DNA of 64,000 nt, taken from Halictus rubicundus (lineage: Eukaryota > Arthropoda > Insecta > Hymenoptera > Halictidae). Location of the stretch: positions 6,243,001 to 6,307,000 of the forward strand of contig NC_135149.1 in NCBI RefSeq assembly GCF_050948215.1, read 5' to 3'. Under the pieces are notes generated by a model. It saw only the letters and a list, made by a program, of their open reading frames with translations. It did not search any database and had not been told where the DNA came from. Below are positions 54,618 to 64,000 of the stretch, one piece after another; within the stretch, counting starts at the first letter, position 1; every line of letters starts with the position of its first letter. The translations under genes were made by a program, and so were the position numbers.

Positions 54618-55852
54618 TATGCCAGGACCCATAAGTAATCAATTATTTTGAGATCTAAAACAAACTTTGTAGTAAATTCAAGTTTTTATTTCCAAATTTA
54701 TTATATAATCTCCATCATTATCAAGGACAGTTTTCCATCTTTCCTGCAAATTTTCAACCCCTCTCTTATAGAAATCCAGGGTTCGTGAAGCAAAATATGA
54801 CTCAAGGTGCCTCCTTACATCTTCTACAGAAGTGAATGTTTTATTTCTTAAATAATACTCCAGAGATCTGAAATGATGATAGTCAGAGGGAGCAATATCC
54901 GGAAAGTACGGGGGGTGCGATAAAACTTCCAATTGCAATTCTTTGAGTTTTTCCTGAGTTACACCTTTTCTGTGGACTAAAGATGCCCTCTTTTTCAATA
55001 GTTCTGAATACAGCCGTTGTAATTTCTGACAATACAACTCAGCAGTAACTGTTTCTCCAGGTTTCAACAACTCAAAGTGAATTCTGCCACGACAGTCCCA
55101 CCAAATGCACAGTAACACCTTTCTAAGTGATAAGCTAGGTTTAGGGGTTGATATTGCGGTTCGATTTGCAGAAAGCCATTGCTTTGAACGCTTTATGTTA
55201 TCATAAATAATCCATTTTTCATCGCCGGCAACGATTCTGCTAAGAAATGGATCTCCACGAAATCTGGATAGCAATGAAGTGTAAATTGATCGACGAATAT
55301 TCTTGTTGGTCTCAGATAATTGATGCGGTACTCATATTCCTTGCCTATATGCCTTTCCCATTTCGTGTAGGTGCCTTCGTATAGTTGACCATGTGGACCC
55401 AAGGCTTCTCGATAATTCTTGTATACTTAATTTTGGATCAGCTTCCACTAGATATTTTAGAGTGTCATTATCAAATTCAATTGGTCGTCCACTTCGAGGC
55501 CTGTCAGAGAAATCATAATCATCAGCAGCAAACCTTCTGAACCAACGTTGACACTTGTTGACCTTCAATACATCTCTCTAAACATCGAAAATTTTCTTTG
55601 TTGTTACCGTTGCATTAAATCTCGCATGAAAATGAGAAAAGTATGCATTGACGAATATGATCTTCGGAAGGTACGGACGCCGCCATTTTATTACAGGGTT
55701 GTAAAAAAAATGATACTTTTTAGAATATTTTGAACACAGGATGCTTTACCAAAAACTGTAAAAGAATACGCGTTTTCTCTTTAACGATCGGTACAGAACT
55801 AAAGGCAAAACAAAATCTTTGCAAATAATTGATTACTTATGGGTACCCCTAA
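54618..55852 (-). mobile_element. DD34D mariner, copy 2
   Basis: About 1235 bp, closely similar to 25551-26792 throughout. The right end (complement TTAGGGGTACCCATAAGT) is followed by TA. The left tip has lost TTAGG-type bases, so the start is approximate. The transposase carries the same deletion as copy 1. Confidence 0.9.
54678..55686 (-). pseudogene. Mariner (DD34D) transposase with the same catalytic deletion
   Basis: The frame begins MAASVPSEDH at 55686. It is broken in the N-terminal part (a stop near 55620, frame changes), then open for 198 codons (54678-55274) from MLSRFRGDPFLSRI to the C-terminus. AGDEKWIIYDN gives the first catalytic Asp and FPDIAPSDYHHF the third. RASLVHRKGV joins TQEKLKELQL directly, without the HDNA.PH block, as in copy 1 but here in frame. 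Confidence 0.88.
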
Positions 55853-55931
55853 TATATGGTCTAAGCAATGTCGTCAGATGAAGACTTGTGTCTGCACTCT
55901 GACTTCCCCTTCTACCGCGCTATTCCCCACG

Positions 55932-55983
55932 GTCACGTGACGCGTATTGTCTCTGTCGTGCATGTGTCACAATGTCACGTGAC
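55932..55983. promoter_or_regulatory. Pair of GTCACGTGAC palindromes
   Basis: GTCACGTGAC occurs at 55932-55941 and again at 55974-55983, 42 bp apart (about four helical turns). This is the extended E-box bound by USF and MiT/TFE-type bHLH-ZIP proteins. The patch is GC-richer than its surroundings. Whether it drives anything is unknown, since no gene start is recognised nearby. Confidence 0.45.
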
Positions 55984-56195
55984 TAATCCGGTACTGGCAG
56001 AGAGAGGGTATAACTCTTTTCTCTCTATTTGTGCTCCCTCCCCACATCTGGCGTCCAAGGTGTAATTGATGCGTGCAATTTGTATTTGTCACTTTACATG
56101 TTTTGTAGGTTATGGTCTCTTCCGGCCTTTCGACACCGTTGGTGTGTACACTTGTGTCGTGGCGGGTTTCCCTTCTTTTTCTATAATAAAGTATA

Positions 56196-56409
56196 CAGTG
56201 AATTCTCGACATATGTCAACAACACGGGTCTTGCAAGCGTCGTGTATCGTCCAGGAGACATACTCGAGCCGTGTTATGTTTACACTCCGAGGCCTCCCAG
56301 GCCTCTCGAGCTTCGCGGCCCCTCACGGGGTATATGTACTCTGCTGTAGTGGGCATAATTCCTCGACGTTTATCATCCAGGCCTTGACGACATGTATAGA
56401 AAAATCACT
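56196..56409. mobile_element. pogo/Tigger-like MITE, copy 2
   Basis: CAGTGAATTCTCGACATATG at the left and the complement of CAGTGATTTTTCTATACATG at the right, with TA on both sides. The interior is GC-rich and contains no transposase. It resembles 54284-54605 only at its tips. Confidence 0.6.
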
Positions 56410-57420
56410 GTACTAATTTCAACAGACATGTAGATACTGGAGCTTCCGGGAGCGTAATTCACTGAACAACATGAAATAAATATTTATTTATTATAATTAT
56501 TATTGCTTAAGCGACCGTCGTTGCCTCATTCTTCCTTGCATTGGTATAAAATGCCCTATCAATTCGAGCACCCACTGTATTTGTCGCAGGACGCGGCGAG
56601 AAGGAGTCATCTGATAAGTGTCCGAGATTAACTTTCGCCGTTCCATTTGCTAGCGTAGGAGGTTTGCGACGCTTGGCCGGGATAGAGAGGTCTGGGGAGG
56701 AGGAAATAAAACGGAGCTACTGCGAAACGGAAATAAAGTCCCTTATATGGTGTTTTCATCCCTTTCCTTCGTCCGGCTTCGCTCAGAAATCCCTATCTCC
56801 TCCTCTGCCGGCAGTGATTCGCTCACTTGCCAGCTAGCTCGTTGTATTTTCTCGAAGACTACCGTTATCCGCTCGAGTTTACCCGCTTGCTACACTTATT
56901 CGGATGATAAAGCGGACACCCCGGGCCTCGAGATCTGATATCCTGCTGGATATCGAGCCGCGGCGCATCGTCCTCGCGTTTTTGACCCGCGCGCGACGGC
57001 TAGAAAAATCTACGGCAATATCGCGTCGAATGGGGAATCGTGTTTTCATGATTTTCGCTTCGCCGGACCTTCCGTGGCCTGATGGGATTATATCCGTTGG
57101 CTCTCCTTACGGAAAGCTCGAATTTTTATCCGTCTGTCCGCTATATATCCGCCTGTATGTTCTTTTCTATTTCTCAGGTCACGCGGAAATTTTGGAGCCA
57201 GTTGGATCGAAACTGACCTTCGGCCGATTTCACGCGTCAACTGCCAAAACGTTTGCTCCAAAAATTCCACATTATAATAAGTTATGGTCATTGTAGTCAA
57301 AACTGCAAGCTTATCATAGAGATTAATATTCCTGAACTGTTTTAGATAGTGCAAATCCCAATGAAGCTCGGTTCAAACAATCGTAGCATGAACGAAATTA
57401 AATTTTGAAGACAGATCATA
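56410..57420. other. Stretch without recognised gene
   Basis: Balanced and CpG-rich at 56570-57250, with overlapping open frames up to 130 codons (56904-57296). No recognisable domain. Possibly host regulatory or UTR sequence. Confidence 0.4.
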
Positions 57421-57640
57421 GCATAAACGACCCATAAAGGGCCAGGCCACAAGTTATGTGAAAAATTTTAACCCCCTATTTTGATCAGGAGGGTAGTTGT
57501 AGGGCAACTGCGGTTCAGCAGTTTTGTGTCAATTTTCCGCGTTTAATTGCCGATATAGGTCTCCGTATTTAAGAATTTTTTCTGATTTTTCAGTTGAAAA
57601 TTCTAGTCGTAGAAAATTAAAATCGCGAAAAATTTCGGAA
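57421..57640 (+). repeat. Dispersed repeat, copy 3 of 3
   Basis: It shares GGAGGGTAGTTGT with the complement of 46586-46770, and CCGATATA plus GAATTTTTTCTGATTTTTCA with 25001-25290. Confidence 0.55.
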
Positions 57641-57959
57641 AAATGCGGATTTCTGATAGAAGTGACAGAGTTCATCGTTTATATTTTTACAGTAGTAATA
57701 TGTATAGTCGCAGTAATTGTTATTGAATTTTTTCAGATTTTCCGGTGAGGTGTGCTGTAGTTAAAAAGGGACAAAAACCGATTTTTTCGTTTAGTTATTT
57801 TGTAATCATTTTCTTTCTTAATAAGATTTTCTAGATGAAGTCACCACCAATATAATTATAAATATTACCAGTTACAGAAGGGTCTGTAGAAATTTTTCTC
57901 GAATCATTACAACAGACTTCAAATGAAGAACTAACGTTTTCTCCCCTACTACAAGGGAA

Positions 57960-58440
57960 CTACAAACAAGAAACAATTTTAAACTCTTCAGAGTCGACAT
58001 CTGCGGGAATACCGTTACGGATTGTACATTCTCCTTATTGTTTTTGTATTACATTCACTGTGTAATTAAGGTCTTGCAAAAAGCAGGAAAATATTTTACA
58101 AATGATAAACGTAGCCATGCTTACCATATAATTAAGCATACGGAGAATGCCGGCGGCGCGGTTTTCATTTAAAGTATAACAAAACTGCGACAAAAAAATC
58201 GCAGATGAACTTTTAAGGGGCTATTGTAAAGGGGAGATTCCTTTTTATCATGTTATCTTAAAATGGACATGGGAAAATTTTTTAAATTCCTCAGAGTCGT
58301 TTCTCACTTTGTCTTATAACAAACTAGAGTCTTTGGAAAATCTAAATTCGAAAAGTACAAACTTTACCCTTTAGTATGAGCACGGGTAGATGGTCACAAA
58401 AATATTTTGCAAAAAATTATAAACATAGACAGTTTTTTAA
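57960..58440 (+). repeat. Old direct duplication
   Basis: CTTCAGAGTCG (about 57989) and AAAATATTTTACAAATGATAAACRTAG (about 58088) recur as CCTCAGAGTCG (about 58292) and AAAATATTTTGCAAAAAATTATAAACATAG (about 58399). The copies are diverged; their boundaries are unclear. Confidence 0.4.
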
Positions 58441-59685
58441 TTCTAATTTAGTGACCTAAACCTCTACTCCTTTCATGGAGTATAGTATAATGCACTGCAA
58501 TATTAAATTTTTCAAACGTATCGCGAGTACATTCACGGAACGAGGAAAAATTTTCACTGTTTGAATATTATACGAGATCATCTTCGTCCCGTCGTAATGC
58601 AAACCGACGTCGAACAATGAGTCCATTCCAGAAAAGTCGCCATGAAAAAAACCGCTAGAATTAATAACCAACTGCTGAGGCACATTACGTCATTCGCCTT
58701 AAATTCATTCCTGAGAAATTATAAAAACTGCCTGATAAATATTCATCAGTCTCGCGAAAGCATCCGTCCATTTCTCCGCGAGGGAATTCCTAATAAAATA
58801 TGTTTCAGCAATGGATAGCATTAATATTTCCAGCGTGCTTCTCTAGCTCACTTATCTTAGCTTTGAAAAGTAAAGATAATGTTGTTGCAAACATTATACT
58901 GCGAAGTTTCAAGACAAATATTAATTTTTTAAGACAAACCAGTTAATAAGGTCCTCGTATAACGCGATAAAAAAATTGTTTACCAAGGCTGTAGATTTAC
59001 TTCCATATAAGACACAAAGGAATATACAATCTTCTTAAAAGATTTTTTGATGGTGTTATACAGGGATGAACTGTGATTAACACAGCTATATTGAAAATTA
59101 GGTTTACTTATTTTACTAATTTAGTTTTTACTAGTTTACTAATTTAGGTTTGCTCATAAAAATTTAGGACAATATACTAGAAACCATATTCCAGATGAAC
59201 AGTATTACTAAATTGTACATAGGTCTTTATATATTTATAACTTATAAAAATGATAAAACTAATAAAAATAGAATTTTTGATATAATTTCATACACGGTTC
59301 ACGTATGTACTTTTAACTAATTTTAATCATAACAAGTATTGTTTATAACGATTTTTCCATGGAAATTGATTGAATCAATTTTTGTACTCAAGAACATAAT
59401 ATTGTATAATAGAAATCGTGAAAAATTTAAATAAATTCAATTCTATCATTTTTATAAGGTAACGCAGTAATAGCAACAGGATAGTAAATAATAGTTTGTT
59501 ATGCACGTAACTTAGAATTTGTTACTCCATCATTATTTTTAAGAGAAAAAATGTATAATGAAAGATAAACAGTGGATCCTTATTCTTGTCAACCAGTGTA
59601 TAAATTGTGTGCGTATGCATGCATGAGTATAAATATTGTGTATAAGATCCAATGAATATCTATAAACAATTTTCCATGGCAGTTG
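58441..59685. other. AT-rich non-coding stretch
   Basis: No gene recognised. Confidence 0.5.
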
Positions 59686-59689
59686 ACCT

Positions 59690-60215
59690 TGAACGACCTT
59701 GAATGATCTTCATGTTACAGGTCATTGTATTCCTCTTGAAACACTCTATTAAAATACAGATAAAAAGTGTATCATTCCATTTGCCAATACAGGGTTGAAC
59801 ATATTATATTTCCTCTATGCTTCCACCTATAAAAAAAGTGAATGACATAAGATTACGAAACATCTCGAAATTAAACAGGTTTCAACTGATGCACTTTTTT
59901 TTATAATCATTATTAAGCGAGGTATTTCGGTGTCCTGCTTTAAATACTCTACCCTGTACATAGGCTGGGTGTATAGGCTCTACCCTGTATAGGTTAAAAA
60001 GGCTGCCTGAAGGAATGTGGACTTGTATTTCTACTATTAACATTTCCGGTGACTTCTTTTTTATTGGTATTATCATTTTTGTACACAGAAATTAATAACA
60101 CGAGACTGCAAGATCTTTGAAACCAAACAAGTTGCATCCAATGCATTTTCTTTTATCATCAGTAGCAAGCGAAATATTCAGTGACCCATTTAAAATGCTC
60201 CACTATGTATATGAA
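59690..60215. repeat. Mariner terminal-arm remnants
   Basis: 59690-59957 reads like an outward-facing mariner arm: TTGACCTTGAACGACCTTGA (59693), GGTCATTGTATTC, then CTACCCTG followed by TA. The last 110 bp (about 59860-59965) recur at 60108-60220 in diverged form (ATCTCGAAATTAAACAGG against ATCTTTGAAACCAAACAAG). A CTACCCTGTA motif also appears at 59990. No transposase lies between them. Confidence 0.5.
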
Positions 60216-61206
60216 AATGTTTCTACCCTGTCCCCGTTTCAAATGCTCCAAAGTGAGATCGTCATCACCCATTGCCGCAGCAACGGACCTGCTCCTCTAA
60301 AAAATCACGGAGATCAAAAGCGTCGCGAAAAGTGCCGCAACAGGATTCGATCATCCCCCATTCGCATCGTCAGCAATTCCGAGCGGAAACGCCGGCATAG
60401 ATTAAACGAAACCTAAAATGTATTCGGCTCTATCTTATCGATGCTTGCGGAAATAGAAGCGCGGAACGTTTCTCGGGTTTGAGGGGTGGGAATCTGCGGG
60501 GTGTCGGCGTGGTTGGAAGGGAGGAGGTCGTCGTTTCCATTGCAGCCTGTGATGCACTTACACGCCCGGCTGCCCCCGCTCGTTTTTGGCTACCGGAATC
60601 CACCCTTTTGCGTATATCTCGCGCTTCTCGCGGATCGCGGGCCGTGCGAATGACAGAAGAGGGATGCATTCGATGCATTTTGGTTCCTGTGGATCGTAGG
60701 TCGAGCGGGAGACGGTTGCACCCCTATTCAAGCCTTCTCTTCGTTGCTATGTGTGTGCAACCTCGAGTCCCTCACCCACACCCCTCTCTCCTATATCTAC
60801 ACAACCCCGACCCACTCTTTTCTTCCTTTCACCCCCTTTTCATTCCTTTTCTTCCGGTACATCGCTGCAATTTATGGACTGCTTCAGGAAGCCGGCAAGA
60901 TAGAGAGGACAGGGAGGGCGAACCCGATAAATCGCTGGTCGTAAAACCCTCCTCCAGTACCCCTACTACTCCCTGAAACCCTTGGAAGGGGTTCAATCCT
61001 TTGCTTGACGAGGACCGGGAGCTGGGAAACTGTGTAAGCGAGGCCGGGGTCAGATGTAACTGGGGCTGCGAGTTACTTTCGAAATAATTTGAAGTTTATT
61101 GTGGCTGTTATTGAAAATTTTGCATGTGCTGCACCCTTGTTGTAGAGGCAGCGCAATTCGAAACAGTATGCTTTCTCAGGAGAAGCGAGAACAGTAAATA
61201 TGATTT
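60216..61206. other. GC-rich stretch without recognised gene
   Basis: 60270-61070 is CpG- and pyrimidine-rich. A 165-codon frame (60479-60976) overlaps an opposite-strand frame and has no recognisable domain. I do not call it a gene. Confidence 0.35.
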
Positions 61207-61345
61207 GTAGACAGCGGATCTTTATGCAAAATTGAAATTTTCTACCTGAATTCCAATAAATCGGAGCGAAATAGAAATTTACTTTCTTCCTTAATATGTT
61301 TAATAGTTAGAAAATAATACAAAAATATTTAAGCATTGAAGTAAA
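61207..61345. repeat. Left half of a hAT-type MITE
   Basis: TAGACAGCGGATCTTTATGCA, then CTGAATTCCAATAAATCGGA and TTAATATGTTTAATAG follow the 4516-4715 element. The right end is missing. Confidence 0.7.
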
Positions 61346-61990
61346 CATTGATGGAAAATACATATAATTTTTCTTTTCTTTCCAGGTAATTATTCCGGAC
61401 AAAGGAATTCTAATTTAGCTGTGAAGAAAATCATATGGAGTTAAGGGGAGCAACTCGTGTAACGTACTGAAAATAAGATTTCGAAAAATCATACGTCATA
61501 GCCATTTTTTAATCTTTTAGGGTATGTTGGAAACAGGAAACATTCGCTTCCTTAAGAAATGTAGTACTTATTGAAATTTGCAATAGTATTTTGACACTGC
61601 AGGCGTTTGAGTCGTTTTGTGCAGTGTAGTGCGTGCTGCATTTACTTACAATAACAAGATCGAATACTTTTGTATTTTTAATAGAATTGCAGGGTGTCTG
61701 AATTTGATTTCATAGAAAAACACGCAAAATTGAATCTCATAAAAAAATTTGAGTCTCATTTATATCGAAAGAATGATTAACCCTTTAAACTCGACTATTT
61801 TATGGATATCCTAAACCTAATCCAAAAAAGTCTTCAAAAATTTGTCTTTTATGCATTTTATATCAATAAAATTTCATGTCAAATCTCACACTGACACAGT
61901 AATTATTTCCGTAAATAATAAATAAATCCGTTCGAGTTTCTAGTCAGGTATAGAATTTAAAAAATTAGAATTGTAGAAACAACGAGCTAG
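61346..61990. other. AT-rich non-coding stretch
   Basis: No gene. TTAACCCTTTAAACTCGA near 61779 resembles a piggyBac-type end; a possible partner (complement of CGTTCGAGTTTCTAG, near 61931) is too weak to call. Confidence 0.35.
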
Positions 61991-62188
61991 AAAAGAAATG
62001 AAGAATGTGATGATGAGGAAGATAAGGTTTATTATTGCCTTGTATACATCGATCCATGTAGTTCCAGTAAGGCAAATGAAAAATGGTTACAGTGCATGGA
62101 ATGTAACGATTGGGCACACGAAGAATGCATTGAACAACATGATTTATGTCATAATCTGTGGTCAGATAAAAATAGTACGATTTTTTAA
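61991..62188 (+). pseudogene. PHD-like zinc-finger fragment, probably from a pogo-type transposase
   Basis: A frame between stops at 61988 and 62186 reads EDKVYYCLVYIDPCSSSKAN, EKWLQCMECNDWAHEECI, EQHDLCHNLWSD. The pattern C-x(n)-EKWLQC-x2-C-x-DWAHEEC matches the small PHD-like finger at the C-terminus of many insect DDE_1 (pogo/Tigger/jerky-like) transposases. The second Cys of the first pair is Tyr and the last Cys pair is damaged, so it is decayed. The rest of the transposase is not found upstream. A host PHD protein retrocopy is the alternative. Confidence 0.55.
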
Positions 62189-62646
62189 AAGAATTTGATT
62201 TATATTTAGTTCTTTCGTACGAATACAATTACTTTACTTCTCTTTATTCAATGTTACAATTTAATATAACTCGTTGCACTGCAATTTACTTTCAAGCAAT
62301 AATAATGATACGTTTTAATTTTTCTTCGTACAATGGAGCAATATTTAACATAGAAAATTATAGTTTCGTTGTCCAACAAATATTTAGTTTTTTTTTATAA
62401 AAATACAATTATTTTTGTTAATTTACTATTAAAATTTAGTCTAATCAATTGCACTGTAATTTATTTACAGGAAATAGTATCTACGCATAAAATTTAAGTT
62501 TCCTTGCAATTAATTTTATTGAGCAATAGTTGCCACCGATCTTACAGCTTCATTGCCCATAAAATTTGTTTTCATATATCTCAATTACACTCGTTATTTA
62601 GAATTAGGGGGGGAGTTAATAACATCTTGATTAAGTGATTGACCGC
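62189..62646. other. AT-rich non-coding gap
   Basis: No gene recognised. Confidence 0.5.
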
Positions 62647-62724
62647 CAAATCAAAGTAATTTACTGATCACATTAATTAAATTGTCAAATCAAAGTAATT
62701 TACTGATCACATTAATTAAATTGT
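62647..62724 (+). repeat. Perfect 39-bp tandem duplication
   Basis: CAAATCAAAGTAATTTACTG... through ATTAAATTGT (62647-62685) is repeated without change at 62686-62724. Perfect identity implies a recent slippage event, and each unit contains TGATCA. Confidence 0.95.
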
Positions 62725-62810
62725 AAATCCTAATGCAATCTAATTTGCTCAAATATTTTATAATGAAGATCAATCTCTGCAACTGATTAACGAATCATGT
62801 CACCCATATA

Positions 62811-63086
62811 CAGGGTGTCCTGAAAGAGTTGTATTTCCTTGGAAGGGGTGATTCCTGACGCAATTTGAAGCCACTTTTTCCTTTGAGAAAATGTTCTCCG
62901 CGGCTTTGTTAAGGAGTTATTAGCGAAAAACACAGACCAATCAGAGCGTGGATACAGCAGGCGGATTCTGACTCAGCCAATGCCAACGCCTCGCTCAGCG
63001 GGAGCTGTCGCCGAAGGAAGAAGTTGCATCAAATGATCTCAGGAATTATCTCTTTCAAAGAAGTACAACATTCTTAGGACACCCTA
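62811..63086. mobile_element. Palindromic CAGGGTGTCCC MITE, copy 3
   Basis: TATA/CAGGGTGTCCTGAAAG opens it and TTAGGACACCCT closes it. Both arms match 7928-8293 (GGTGATTCCTGACGCAATTT, AAGGAGTTATTAGCGAAAAA), but about 90 bp of the right arm is deleted near 63015, so the palindrome is lopsided. Confidence 0.85.
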
Positions 63087-63090
63087 AGTA

Positions 63091-63276
63091 TGAACAGCAT
63101 TTTTATGCAAAATAAAAATGTTCTACCAGAATTGCAATCAACTGGAGTGAAATAAAAATTTATTTTCCTTCTGGATATGTTTATTAAAAATGGATATGTT
63201 TAAATTCCCCTGAAGTTTTTAATCTTTTAAATTGCACCTGCTCATTTCTGTCATAAATGCATAAAATCCGTTGTCA
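63091..63276. mobile_element. hAT-type MITE, near-complete copy
   Basis: It follows 4516-4715 from AGCATTTTTATGCAAAATAA to GCATAAAATCCGTTGTCA, including CAACTGGAGTGAAATA and TTAAATTGCACCTGCTCAT. The terminal bases have mutated and no 8-bp duplication remains. Confidence 0.8.
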
Positions 63277-63310
63277 GTCAATGTGTTAATTATAGACCAA
63301 AATCAAATTA

Positions 63311-64000
63311 TTAGGGGGACCCATAAGTAATCAATTATTTTGAAATCTAAAACAAACTTTGTAATAAATTCAAGTTTTTATTCCTTAATTTATTATATAA
63401 TCTCCGTCATTATCAAGGACAGTTTGCCTTCTTTCCTGTAAATTTTCAATCCCCTTCTTATAGAAATCCAGGCTTCGTGAAGCAAAATATGACTCAAGGT
63501 GCCTCCTTACATTTTCTACAGAAGTGAATGTTTTATTTCTTAAATAATGCTCCAGAGATCTGAAAAGATGATAGTCAGAGGGAGCAATATCCGGTGAGTA
63601 CGGGGGTGCGGTAAAACATCCCATTGCAATTCTTTGATTTTTTCCTGAGAGAGTTTCGCTGTATGGGACCCGGCATTGTTAATTTACAGTATGACATCTT
63701 TTCTGTGGACTAAAGATGCCCTCTTTTTCAATAGTTCTGAATACAGCCGTTGTAATTGCTAACAATACAACTCAGTAGTAACTGTTTCTCCAGGTTTCAA
63801 CAACTCAAAGTGAATTCTGCCACGACAGTCCCACCAAATGCACAGTAACACCTTTCTAAGTGATAAGCTAGGTTTAGGGGTTGATATTGCGGTTCGATTT
63901 GCAGAAAGCCATTGCTTGGAACGCTTTATGTTATCATAAATAATCCATTTTTCATCGCCGGCAACGATTCTGCTAAGAAATGGATCTCCACGAAATCTGG
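63311..64000 (-). mobile_element. DD34D mariner, copy 3, cut by the window edge
   Basis: TTAGGGGGACCCATAAGT follows TA at 63309-63310. The element resembles copies 1 and 2 but has more changes and keeps the segment they lack. Its other end lies beyond the window. Confidence 0.9.
63381..64000 (-). pseudogene. Mariner (DD34D) transposase retaining the block deleted in the other copies
   Basis: On the minus strand it reads GDEKWIIYDN-type sequence at the edge (first catalytic Asp region near 63965), then HRKDVIL, a stop, INNAGSHTAKLSQEKIKEL and, after a frame change, YSPDIAPSDYHLFRSLEHYL. INNAGSHTA stands where active mariners have HDNA.PHTA, with the catalytic Asp as Asn. The stop, the frameshift and the Asn make it inactive, but it shows what copies 1 and 2 lost. 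Confidence 0.85.

Noticed and set aside
60479..60976. 165-codon plus-strand frame
   Set aside because: GC-rich region with an overlapping opposite frame; the translation is low-complexity and matches no family I know.

Overview
The window reads as a nuclear contig of an arthropod, most likely an insect and plausibly a hymenopteran. It is AT-rich with islands of CpG-rich sequence, has no operons, and its coding potential is almost entirely transposon-derived: Copia, Ty3/Gypsy, DD34D and DD41D mariners, Transib, and hAT-, piggyBac- and pogo-type MITEs. The order is inferred from this transposon mix and from intact CpGs, not from a host gene. I could not recognise any complete host gene, rRNA or tRNA. 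Three very short ATG exons that end in consensus splice donors are listed as weak candidates only.

Layout. 1-13 kb: AT-rich sequence with a 293-bp foldback, a complete solo LTR (2970-4242) whose 5' half carries eight hairpin-forming tandem units, a hAT-type MITE with a perfect 8-bp target duplication, a decayed DD41D mariner (5691-7616) split by a TTAA MITE, a palindromic MITE, and an internally deleted mariner. 13-24 kb: a nearly pristine Copia element on the minus strand (16208-20718; LTRs differ at one base, 5-bp target duplication, open gag-pol frame) and a second DD41D mariner. 25-30 kb: a DD34D mariner and degenerate tandem repeats. 30-36 kb: a Transib-type shell (terminal CACAGTGG, CGTCG target duplication) that now contains a Gypsy element with an open 1264-codon gag-pol frame, cut off in its integrase by a mariner foldback. 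36-48 kb: a second, decayed Transib with recognisable RAG1-like C-terminal coding sequence, a long non-coding stretch, and a TTAA element with poly-G tracts. 48-53 kb: a 319-bp tandem duplication interrupted by one mariner, then another mariner. 54-64 kb: two pogo-like MITEs, two more DD34D mariners, a PHD-like zinc-finger fragment of transposase type, and further MITE copies.

How it fits together. The region is a transposon graveyard with a few young insertions. Autonomous-looking coding capacity remains only in the Copia and, apart from its missing end, the Gypsy. The mariners survive as derivatives: two DD34D copies share the same deletion over the second catalytic aspartate, and the DD41D elements share a subterminal module with CAAGGTCA half-sites. 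These patterns point to mobilisation in trans. The observations most worth follow-up are the hairpin array in the solo LTR, the RSS-like Transib ends, and the shared subterminal half-sites.
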